NCBI GenBank assembly: GCA_001898485.1
Contig: MKTY01000027.1
Location: 62,001 to 126,000, forward strand
DNA from: Sphingobacteriales bacterium 46-32
Lineage (GTDB): Bacteria > Bacteroidota > Bacteroidia > Chitinophagales > Chitinophagaceae
Direction of reading: 5' to 3'
Length of the DNA stretch: 64,000 nt
Shown: one piece after another, positions 26,462 to 33,012 of the stretch
How the letters are laid out: each line of letters starts with the position of its first letter
Numbering within the stretch: position 1 is the first letter of the stretch
Program-made: the position numbers and the translations under genes
The notes under the pieces: model-generated
The model's database searches: none
What the model was told of the DNA's origin: nothing
Seen by the model: only the letters and a program-made list of their open reading frames with translations

Positions 26462-26842
26462 TTAGTACCTCCGTTTGCCGCCTTTTTTAGCTTTCCTTAC
26501 ACCCCAGACGATAAGAGTAATAAGGAGAAGGGAACCGATCGCAATGCCTGTGACCTTTACCCATTTCTTTTGCCAAAATGACTGTTTTGCACCAGCAGGG
26601 GTAGGACTACCAGCAGCATTTAAATTTTGTTGCTGCTGAGGTGTAGGCGTAACGCCGTCAATAGGCACACCGCGCTTATCAGTACCATATTTCTTTGCGA
26701 AATCAGCATCGTTGAGTTCTTTCAAATCAATATCATACTGGGTAGGGGCGGGGCCAGTAATACCACCGGTAACCGAACGGAACAAATTCCCGATCAATGT
26801 ACCCCCGGCCTTTTTCTTAAAAATCTTGCTGAGTAAACTCAT
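26462..26842 (-). CDS. C-terminally membrane-anchored element protein
   Basis: 126 residues. Basic N-terminus (LLSKIFKKKAGG), flexible Pro/Gln-rich middle, one TM helix (VTGIAIGSLLLITLIVWGV) and a strongly basic tail (RKAKKGGKRRY). Position directly after the putative capsid gene suggests a capsid-membrane linking protein. No recognised family. Confidence 0.58.
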   Translation of the reverse strand: MSLLSKIFKKKAGGTLIGNLFRSVTGGITGPAPTQYDIDLKELNDADFAKKYGTDKRGVPIDGVTPTPQQQQNLNAAGSPTPAGAKQSFWQKKWVKVTGIAIGSLLLITLIVWGVRKAKKGGKRRY

Positions 26843-26877
26843 TTGTTTGTTTAGTTTTAAAAGGTTTGGAAAATTGT

Positions 26878-27624
26878 TTACAGGGAAACAGGCGTAAATA
26901 CATAGCCATTAGCATCAGCGGAAAGCGTCACTTTAGCACTGGTGGCATCAGCAACGTTGATGCTGTAATACTTGATAAAACCAAGCTTGGCAACACCGTT
27001 AAGATAACCAACCTCTTCATTGCCTTCCAGGCACCACTGTTCAACCTCTTTTTGTTCGAGTGTCAAATTTTTGCCGTTCGGATAGAACAGTTCCAGCTTT
27101 GAGAAACTGGCAACGGGAAGGTGAAGAATACCGTTTGACTGCAAACCGACACTTTGAGCAACCCCGGCCTGAAAACGGATGACGTTGGTCTTTACAGCAA
27201 CACGAGAAGCAAGCGGTAAATCCATTGCGTAAACATCCAACGCATCATTAGCAACCATACCGGTAACATCGACAACAATCGTAGTATCAGCATCAATTGC
27301 CAATGCACCCTCATAACCCAGTTCTACACCGAACTCGACATCATGGTCTACACCATTGGCAGAAACCTGTATAAACTGCTCGGCAGTACTATACAGTTCA
27401 GCCAAAGTGCCCATGGGAATTTTTGGTATCAGGGTTGTTTGCTGACCGTTTTTTGTTTGCAGGTCAACATTTACAATAACACCATTCATACGCGCAATAA
27501 GCGTTGGCCAGTCCGCAGCCTGAGCATTGGGTGTTTTAAAATGAAACTTCAACAGCCCCACCTGCTGCTGTATCTTCTGATTAGGCGCACTGCCAGCGCC
27601 TACGATCGAAATAACTTTAGACAT
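26878..27624 (-). CDS. putative major capsid protein of the element
   Basis: 248 residues, soluble, predicted almost all beta from its alternating pattern (FHFKTP, GVIVNVDLQTKN, IDADTTIVVDVTG, FSKLELFYPNGKNLTL). It is the largest soluble late protein and first gene after the early/late terminator. Size and beta content fit the small double jelly-roll capsid proteins of tailless membrane phages (PM2 P2, FLiP-type). I see no sequence signature that proves it, so the call rests on size, order and secondary-structure pattern. Confidence 0.5.
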   Translation of the reverse strand: MSKVISIVGAGSAPNQKIQQQVGLLKFHFKTPNAQAADWPTLIARMNGVIVNVDLQTKNGQQTTLIPKIPMGTLAELYSTAEQFIQVSANGVDHDVEFGVELGYEGALAIDADTTIVVDVTGMVANDALDVYAMDLPLASRVAVKTNVIRFQAGVAQSVGLQSNGILHLPVASFSKLELFYPNGKNLTLEQKEVEQWCLEGNEEVGYLNGVAKLGFIKYYSINVADATSAKVTLSADANGYVFTPVSL

Positions 27625-27643
27625 AACTTTTTAAGATTTGATG

Positions 27644-27680
27644 AAAAAAAATAACCCTGCAATATTTCATTACAGGGTTA
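27644..27680 (-). terminator. intrinsic terminator between early and late operons of the element
   Basis: The stem TAACCCTGCAAT / ATTACAGGGTTA (one mismatch, loop of 5) at 27652-27680 is followed on the reverse strand by eight Ts (27644-27651). It lies 20 bp upstream of the putative capsid gene, so late transcription must read through or start inside it. Confidence 0.85.
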
Positions 27681-27689
27681 GCAAGCTTA

Positions 27690-27739
27690 CAGGTTTTTAC
27701 AGGTTTCTACAGGTTTTTACAGGTTTTTACAGGTTTTGA
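27690..27739. repeat. five tandem 10-bp repeats ACAGGTTTTT
   Basis: Five units with a period of exactly 10 bp, one helical turn; the second reads ACAGGTTTCT and the last ends in G. They sit between the stop of the 59-residue gene and the early terminator. Iteron-like: candidate binding array for Rep or for the small HTH-like protein. Confidence 0.9.
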
Positions 27740-27743
27740 AACT

Positions 27744-27923
27744 TCAGGAGAGTGGATAATAACCATACAATTGCTTGAAATGCTCATAGCGCAAAGGAGA
27801 TTTTTTTGCTATGCCTAACGTATCCTTATCTGTCTGCCTGTACTTAATGGCCGTCTTTTCACTGCAACAAAAGGTAGCCATATACTCCTTTATTGAAACC
27901 TTAGGATTATTTTTTATAGTCAT
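27744..27923 (-). CDS. 59-residue HTH-like protein of the element
   Basis: Small ORF MTIKNNPKVSIKEYM... with a helix-turn-helix-like stretch (YMATFCCSEKTAIKYRQTD) and a C-terminal RYEHFKQLYGYYP. Its start overlaps the previous gene by 17 bp and it ends just before the 10-bp repeats. Likely a DNA-binding regulator or excision factor by size and shape; family not identified. Confidence 0.55.
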   Translation of the reverse strand: MTIKNNPKVSIKEYMATFCCSEKTAIKYRQTDKDTLGIAKKSPLRYEHFKQLYGYYPLS

Positions 27924-28137
27924 CGGAAATATTGTCTTTATTGATACAGTGAATGATAAGCAGTTTTAAATTTTGCGCACTCATGATACTAACCATAAGG
28001 GTCTGGCGCATATATGGGTTGTTTTCCTCCAACCAATCTTCCACGATGTCGGCTGAAACAACACCTAATAAAGAGGCATAAAACTCAACAACAAGCCGCT
28101 TGCGGCGATCCAATAACTGATTATAGTGACGTGACAT
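27907..28137 (-). CDS. 76-residue hypothetical protein of the element
   Basis: Helical, soluble (RRKRLVVEFYASLLGVV, SAQNLKLLIIHCINKD). Its start overlaps the end of the Rep gene by 17 bp, a coupled early gene. No family recognised; replication accessory role is only positional inference. Confidence 0.55.
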   Translation of the reverse strand: MSRHYNQLLDRRKRLVVEFYASLLGVVSADIVEDWLEENNPYMRQTLMVSIMSAQNLKLLIIHCINKDNISDDYKK

Positions 28138-29194
28138 TTTGTAAAGTATTTTGGGGGTTAGTTATCATTTTTTCAGCAAACCATTTCTGCAAGTCTTTAC
28201 GATCTATAAATTCCTGCAACAAATCAGTAACAGGCGGATCATCTTTGTTGTGGCTTCGCCACTCCTGATTAAGCTCATATAGCTTTTTGATAAAAACCTT
28301 GTCCATTCGATTGGACGACTGTTTTTCACTGATACGCACAAAAACAGATTGCACATCTTCTTTCACATTAAAGAGCTGCAATTGCTTCATACGTTCTTTT
28401 CTCACCTGACCGTCATTGATAACAAAGACAGCATACCGGTTGAGCAATGACACAAACAAGCGTCTTAAAAACGATTCTTCCAAAACTTGGAGATTGGTAA
28501 AATCAATCGCTTCGCCATTGTCGCAATCGACAACGCCAAACTTTGACGGATGTAGTACAAACTCCATTCGCCATATATCAGCAGCATCTGGATGAAGTCC
28601 ATTTAATTCCCATTTTTGCCTGATCCAGGGCTTATCTGTCTTGTCCCGGAGTTCTTTTGATTTGTTGTAGATATAAAACTGTACGGGGCTATTCTTTGAT
28701 CCAAAACGCATGTAATGTATCGGCATCGACTTACTGGCAAATCCCTCGATAGCGATACTACAGGACATACGCTTTAAAATCTTCTTTTCCAAAACGCCCT
28801 TAAAAAACTTTGGAACAGATAGTTTGCGGAAGAAACCATAAAAATCCGCCGCAACATCAAAACGCGACACATTGACAAATTGAAACTTGAAATCATGCAG
28901 CAGGTACCAAACCAATCTATTCAGATCGGAATGATACAGGTACTTATTCAGAATCTTGATATGTGCGCTATCCTGAGGCAGTATACCGGAGAGAGGGGAG
29001 AAGGAAAGAGTGGCACATGCCTCCCACTCACCGGTAAGGTTGCTGAGCAATTCCCTATGTTCCTTAAAGACGTTTGATCGGATATCCTTTTTGAGGATGC
29101 CGAAGGCGCCAGAAGGTGAAAAATCAGCCTGTAAAAAGTGCTCAACACGTATTTTGACGTGAAGCTGTAACCAATCTATTGATATACAATTCAT
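28121..29194 (-). CDS. replication initiation protein (Rep_trans / replication initiation factor type)
   Basis: 357 residues. Motifs in order are DWLQLHVKI (N-terminus), VSRFDVAADFYGF near 110, YMRFGSKNSPVQFYIYNKSK (about 160-180) and WRMEFVL near 210. This is the series found in rolling-circle initiators of the PF02486-like group, used by plasmids and filamentous or other small ssDNA phages. It would nick the double-strand origin and start single-strand displacement. A hairpin lies 46 bp upstream (29231-29270). Family confidence is good; the nicking tyrosine was not assigned. Confidence 0.8.
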   Translation of the reverse strand: MNCISIDWLQLHVKIRVEHFLQADFSPSGAFGILKKDIRSNVFKEHRELLSNLTGEWEACATLSFSPLSGILPQDSAHIKILNKYLYHSDLNRLVWYLLHDFKFQFVNVSRFDVAADFYGFFRKLSVPKFFKGVLEKKILKRMSCSIAIEGFASKSMPIHYMRFGSKNSPVQFYIYNKSKELRDKTDKPWIRQKWELNGLHPDAADIWRMEFVLHPSKFGVVDCDNGEAIDFTNLQVLEESFLRRLFVSLLNRYAVFVINDGQVRKERMKQLQLFNVKEDVQSVFVRISEKQSSNRMDKVFIKKLYELNQEWRSHNKDDPPVTDLLQEFIDRKDLQKWFAEKMITNPQNTLQNVTSL

Positions 29195-29230
29195 ATCAAG
29201 AAAAAAAACATTGTGTAACTGTAACTTTCA

Positions 29231-29269
29231 TGTCAAAACAACTGCCGTGATACTATACGGCAGTTTGAC
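29231..29269. other. 9-bp perfect hairpin upstream of rep, candidate origin or terminator
   Basis: AACTGCCGT (29240-29248) and ACGGCAGTT (29257-29265) with loop GATACTAT; outer TGTCA and TGACA extend the stem past an AAAC bulge. It lies in the 216-bp gap between an early gene and rep; the rest of the gap shows no gene. A T-rich run on the reverse strand is weak, so origin is as likely as terminator. Confidence 0.5.
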
Positions 29270-29410
29270 ATTCAAAGAATGAAAAAGACCCGGGACGCTT
29301 AAGCAACTTTGCGTAAACCATAACCCAACGGATTTTGCCAGCATTAGCCATTTTTAGTAATGCACGATGACTACGCATTGCCCCGTGATATTTATATCTA
29401 TATCGCATAA

Positions 29411-29608
29411 CTACCTGTTTTTATATTCAGGATAAATGAAGTTCGAAACAGCTTCCACCACATAATGGATAATAGTTTCGTTCTGCTTGGCATTTCGCAG
29501 AAATTCATCAAGGGCCTGCTTTGTGCTAAGTGTATACGTTTTTGTCTTGTGCCGGAAATACACAGTCACCCGGTAATAGGATTGCTGTTTTGAATAGTCG
29601 CGAGCCAT
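29411..29608 (-). CDS. 65-residue hypothetical early protein of the element
   Basis: Basic beta-alpha protein (YYRVTVYFRHKTKTYTLST, LDEFLRNAKQNETIIHYVV). No signal or TM. In the early block between the right end and rep. No family recognised. Confidence 0.55.
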   Translation of the reverse strand: MARDYSKQQSYYRVTVYFRHKTKTYTLSTKQALDEFLRNAKQNETIIHYVVEAVSNFIYPEYKNR

Positions 29609-29680
29609 AGTTATTTGGTTTAAATGAAAAAAAAGAAATAAGAGAAAAAAGAAAAAATAAAATTGTCGTAAAGAACAATA

Positions 29681-29884
29681 TCAAAAAGATCCTTTGAAAA
29701 TGGTGACCAACTTAGGACGGTTTCGTTGAGGCATATCCTGACGATTTCCCCATCCGTAACGTTGCCAATCAGGCCTTACAAAAACTGAACGATCCACTGA
29801 GACTGTATTAGCAGGACACCCCATTGTAAAAGGTGCATAACCTTGTACCGACTTAAATCGGTTCAGAATAAAATCCTTTTGCAT
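29681..29884 (-). CDS. 67-residue hypothetical early protein of the element
   Basis: Basic, aromatic-rich short protein (VRPDWQRYGWGNRQDMPQRN). No TM. Ends about 70 bp before the next early gene, separated by a pyrimidine tract on the coding strand. No family recognised; moderate confidence that it is translated. Confidence 0.45.
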   Translation of the reverse strand: MQKDFILNRFKSVQGYAPFTMGCPANTVSVDRSVFVRPDWQRYGWGNRQDMPQRNRPKLVTIFKGSF

Positions 29885-29893
29885 AATTGATGT

Positions 29894-29985
29894 TTAAAAA
29901 ATGATTGAAAAGAAAAGCCACCACAGCAAAGCCGTGATGGCGATAACAACAGGGTATACAAAAGCAGGATAAAAATTTCTCTTTA
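29894..29985 (-). other. out-of-frame membrane-helix coding segment after the first early gene
   Basis: Directly after the stop of the 70-residue gene, another frame reads RNFYPAFVYPVVIAITALL and continues WWLFFSIIF to a stop at 29894, a clear TM helix. There is no ATG, GTG or TTG close upstream in that frame. It could be a gene with a rare start (ATT/ATC) or a frameshift extension. Confidence 0.3.
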
Positions 29986-30195
29986 CCTGAATACTTCCAG
30001 ATCGAAGGATTGAATTTTCTCTATCGCTTTGATCAGCTGTTTGTAATCCCGAATATTTCGATCCGTCAGTTTTTTGGGAAACCGGTACACATCCCGGTAA
30101 GTTTCCACAAATGTTGTCTTGGTGATAGCCGCAACCTTGAGCCTGTCCAAATTGGCGCGAAGCGCTTTGATCCTGTGTTTTTGAAACTTTGCCAT
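29983..30195 (-). CDS. 70-residue basic protein, first early gene of the element
   Basis: Helical and lysine-rich (FQKHRIKALRANLDRLKVAA, YKQLIKAIEKIQSFD). The start lies 45 bp inside the right attachment site. A second ATG four bases upstream (30199) opens another frame with unlikely composition. No family recognised; might be a regulator. Confidence 0.55.
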   Translation of the reverse strand: MAKFQKHRIKALRANLDRLKVAAITKTTFVETYRDVYRFPKKLTDRNIRDYKQLIKAIEKIQSFDLEVFR

Positions 30196-30239
30196 TCATT
30201 TTGGGGTTGATTTATAACGGTTTATAAACCCTTCCCGAT

Positions 30240-30267
30240 ATTTCCTATAATTTATATTATGTTAAAT
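30240..30267 (+). other. right dif-like attachment site (canonical chromosomal XerD half)
   Basis: XerC-type arm ATTTCCTATAA, centre TTTATA, XerD arm TTATGTTAAAT. The XerD arm equals that of E. coli dif and the centre differs from E. coli TGTATA by one base. It is in the same orientation as the left site. Confidence 0.85.
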
Positions 30268-30327
30268 AGTATTCTGGTGTAAAATCAAGCTGTTGTTCAA
30301 AGCGGTAACTATCTAAGCTGTCCTGGC

Positions 30328-31143
30328 TCAGAACCTCCACTGCAATGTCGCTACAACAGGAAAATGATCCGAAGCATAAGTCTCAGTAATCACCCGATGC
30401 TCTCGCACTGAAAAATGCTCCGGTAACCGGTAGGCAATAAAATCAATAGCCCGGGCATCGCTGTCCGGAAAAGTCGGCTTGCATTGCTGGCATGTCCGTA
30501 CAAATTTTTCATCAAGCAGATTGATCACAGGACTGCCTTCGGTGGCATTAAAATCGCCGGCAATCAGAAACGGCGTGGTTATCTCACTGGCAAGGCGGTT
30601 GATTTCGCCAATCTGCAATAGCCTGCTGGCCGGGTCATTTTCAGCATCGAGATGCGTGCAGCCAATGCGCAGCACTTTATCTCCCGGAAGTGTGACGGTA
30701 GCAGTGGCAAGCACCCGCGGCTCCCCTCCCGCTTTTGCATCGGTGGGTAAACGATGCACCTGGGTATTGACCAGCGTGTATTTTGACAAAATAGCTACTC
30801 CATACTGTCCGCCGTCATAATCGATTGCCCGTGCAAAAAAGAAAGAGGGATAACCTGCTTTCATCGCCAACAGTGCTGCCTGATTTATTTTCCCGGAGCG
30901 ACGGGTATTGACATCTATTTCCTGCAAAACAACGATGTCGGGATTTTCTTTTTTTATTACTGCAGCAATGGCATCTGCATCAATCACTCCTGGCCGCGAT
31001 GGCGGATTGCAATGATGCACATTGTAGCTCATCAGCTTTAAGGAGTTATTATCTTTTCTTACTCCCGAAACAGACCTGGATGCACAAGAGACTATAGACA
31101 ACAGCAATATCAGTACGCTGATTCGAGAAATATGTTTAAGCAT
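30328..31143 (-). CDS. endonuclease/exonuclease/phosphatase (EEP) family lipoprotein
   Basis: 271 residues. SPII signal (LLSIVSC, Cys20). EEP motifs: LMSYNVHHC, VVLQEID, GCTHLDAEND, AGDFNATEGSP and SDHFPVVA, the standard metal- and phosphate-binding set with Asn, Glu, Asp-Asn and Asp-His. Secreted members are usually nucleases, sphingomyelinases or inositol phosphatases; substrate not deducible. It is 24 bp downstream of the GH123-like gene, an operon of exported hydrolases. Confidence 0.9.
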   Translation of the reverse strand: MLKHISRISVLILLLSIVSCASRSVSGVRKDNNSLKLMSYNVHHCNPPSRPGVIDADAIAAVIKKENPDIVVLQEIDVNTRRSGKINQAALLAMKAGYPSFFFARAIDYDGGQYGVAILSKYTLVNTQVHRLPTDAKAGGEPRVLATATVTLPGDKVLRIGCTHLDAENDPASRLLQIGEINRLASEITTPFLIAGDFNATEGSPVINLLDEKFVRTCQQCKPTFPDSDARAIDFIAYRLPEHFSVREHRVITETYASDHFPVVATLQWRF

Positions 31144-31166
31144 GAGATTTCTTTTACTTCGGTTAT

Positions 31167-32873
31167 TTATTGATTAAGGAGATATTTTGCTTCTGCAACA
31201 GTTTCTTGAGCACTGATAGTTGCCAGTTTGTTTAGTTCAAATTTTTTTAGTGCTGCTTCCAGTTCATTTAGTTTCGCGGTCTGTTTTGTTATTTTATATT
31301 CATCTCTCAGCAACTGTATTTTCTCGTAGTCCTGTATGCCTTCAATCATTTTTTCGAAACGGATCGAACTCAGCGGACCCGGATAAACCTGGTAAGTATC
31401 ACCTGCCGGCCAGGCAGTGAAACGGCTATCGCGGAGCGGATCTTTTGTCCAGCTATTGAAAGCCCAGCGCAGATAGCCATCCATTTCCGTAGCAGCGGTA
31501 TACCAGCCCATCCATACATGCTCATCTGGCGGAGAAAAAGAAAAACCATTTGGATAAGGTTCGGTGCAGCAGGTGTACCAGGTACTGATTTTCCCTTCTC
31601 TTTTTCTTTTAGCAAGTATATGTTCCGGAAAGAGCCAGCGCGAAGCGATGCAATAATCGTAAATATCATTTTCAATTTCGGGATGATAGTTGCCGGCGAG
31701 TGTAATCTTCCACGCTGGATCAATCTTTTTCAATAGGGCAATGACAGACTGCATGGCTTCCATGGGTCTTTCATCCATAGCAATGGTAGTTATATCGAAC
31801 CATTTCTTTTGTTTCAGATGCCTGGTAAAATCGGTTAACATGATGCTCCAGAATTGATCGTAGGCCGGCGTGCCAACGGCTTCTGCAAACACGGCTTCTT
31901 TTTGCAGGGCTTCATCATAATAGGTGAAAGCAATTTTCCAGGGTATCATACTGTAGCAGTTGATCCGGCCTTTGATACCACAGCTCATCACAAACGATAC
32001 ATATTTATCAAACAAACTGTAGTCATATGCCCATGTGCCATTTTTCTTTTTCGTCCATTTTATCAGGCTGGGATAATCGTCGTATGTCTGATGCCCCCAG
32101 GGTTCGTTGACAATGCTTGCGGTGATGTTTTTCTGACCAGCTTCTGCCAGCATGGTGTAGTATTTTCTCATTAAATTAAAATGAGCATTACTCCAAAGCT
32201 TCACCTGGTGCACTCTTGCTATTGCCGCAGGATGCTGCCAAAGGTCCAATTGATATTTCCAGTCACGGGCTGGTGGCAGTGTTTTATTAATGACAGTAAG
32301 CGAAATGCCAAGCGTATATTTTTTTTCCGCTTCAATAGTAAGAGTGCCGGCATATTCCCCCGGGATGCTGCCAGCAGGCACTTTAATACTCAGCCATACC
32401 GGCTGTACTGTTTCCGCAGCTACCGTTGCCGATTGCATAGTCGTATTTATTCTGTCTGCTACAAGTGAGGAATCGAAATCACGGGAGTTGCGGTATCCAC
32501 AGCCGTCTTTGAATTCATCTGTCATTACATATTCAATGAATCCTGTAGTAACTGCTGTACGTGGTATGATGTTGCCGTGTTGATCTTTCAGTTGGGCGGT
32601 AATAATTTTAAGATTCTTTATTTTTTCTTTTCCCCAGATTAATAATTGAGTATGCACCTTTTCTCCTTTCCATGCTGAGATGGTCCATCTGCTGCGCTGA
32701 TTAATCTGCGGCACTACGTCCTGGGCATATCTTACACTGCCGGAAGCAAAACTTATATGTATGCCGGCAGGTATCTCTTTCCACGATTGCGCTGTTGTAC
32801 TCAGACTGATGGCTGTAGTCGCGAAAAAGAACATAACCGCTGCCACAACGTTTAACGACTTTGTTTTTATCAT
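31167..32873 (-). CDS. GH123/DUF4091-family glycoside hydrolase
   Basis: 568 residues. Sec signal to about residue 29 (SLSTTAQS). A beta-sandwich N-terminal domain of about 190 residues is followed by a TIM-barrel carrying the DUF4091 region (WYTCCTEPYPNGFSF, GYLRWAFNSWTKDPL, IRFEKMIEGIQDYE). TTIAMDERP near residue 365 supplies acidic residues at the active-site position. Characterised GH123 enzymes are beta-N-acetylgalactosaminidases using substrate-assisted catalysis; the exact substrate here is not proven. A -7 box lies 5 nt before the ATG. Confidence 0.85.
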   Translation of the reverse strand: MIKTKSLNVVAAVMFFFATTAISLSTTAQSWKEIPAGIHISFASGSVRYAQDVVPQINQRSRWTISAWKGEKVHTQLLIWGKEKIKNLKIITAQLKDQHGNIIPRTAVTTGFIEYVMTDEFKDGCGYRNSRDFDSSLVADRINTTMQSATVAAETVQPVWLSIKVPAGSIPGEYAGTLTIEAEKKYTLGISLTVINKTLPPARDWKYQLDLWQHPAAIARVHQVKLWSNAHFNLMRKYYTMLAEAGQKNITASIVNEPWGHQTYDDYPSLIKWTKKKNGTWAYDYSLFDKYVSFVMSCGIKGRINCYSMIPWKIAFTYYDEALQKEAVFAEAVGTPAYDQFWSIMLTDFTRHLKQKKWFDITTIAMDERPMEAMQSVIALLKKIDPAWKITLAGNYHPEIENDIYDYCIASRWLFPEHILAKRKREGKISTWYTCCTEPYPNGFSFSPPDEHVWMGWYTAATEMDGYLRWAFNSWTKDPLRDSRFTAWPAGDTYQVYPGPLSSIRFEKMIEGIQDYEKIQLLRDEYKITKQTAKLNELEAALKKFELNKLATISAQETVAEAKYLLNQ

Positions 32874-32878
32874 ATCAA

Positions 32879-32886
32879 CAAATCTA
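32879..32886 (-). promoter_or_regulatory. -7 box of the GH123-like gene, 5 nt from the ATG
   Basis: The reverse strand reads TAGATTTG, an exact TAnnTTTG match, followed by TTGAT and the ATG. Confidence 0.5.
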
Positions 32887-32963
32887 ACTCTAACTCTTTT
32901 GATGTCGTTAATCTGACATAATTATGAGCAAACGTTTGATCTGCTCCTGATAACTGCAATAAA

Positions 32964-32991
32964 AAACGGCCTCCCATCCGGAAGGCCGTTT
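32964..32991 (-). terminator. intrinsic terminator of the TPR protein gene
   Basis: Stem AAACGGCCT / AGGCCGTTT with a 10-nt loop. On the reverse strand it ends in a run of six Ts. It lies 22 bp after the stop of the 33013-34362 gene. Confidence 0.85.
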
Positions 32992-33012
32992 ACAATTTTT
33001 TACTATTCTGTC

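Larger units (their letters stand above)
22933..30267 (-). mobile_element. 7.3-kb element integrated at dif, probable small tailless ssDNA-type prophage
   Basis: The element lies between two dif-like sites in the same orientation (22933-22961 and 30240-30267). It encodes a Rep_trans-type initiator, a putative capsid protein, a peptidoglycan hydrolase, at least eight small membrane proteins and no integrase. Nearly all genes run leftward with overlapping starts and stops, and two intrinsic terminators separate an early and a late block. There is no Zot/pI ATPase, terminase, portal or tail gene. The composition is more AT-rich than the flanks. It is best read as a Xer-exploiting prophage; an alternative is a satellite or plasmid-like element. 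Confidence 0.8.

Noticed and set aside
27690-27739. CRISPR-like array in the element
   Set aside because: The repeats are contiguous 10-bp units without spacers.
29894-30199. Complete 101-residue ORF at the right end of the element
   Set aside because: The first two thirds have the composition of a shadow of the 70-residue gene; only the final TM segment looks real.
22933-30267. Filamentous phage (inovirus) identity for the element
   Set aside because: No Zot/pI-type ATPase is present, and a peptidoglycan hydrolase plus a large beta-rich soluble protein do not fit a filamentous virion, although Rep and dif use would.
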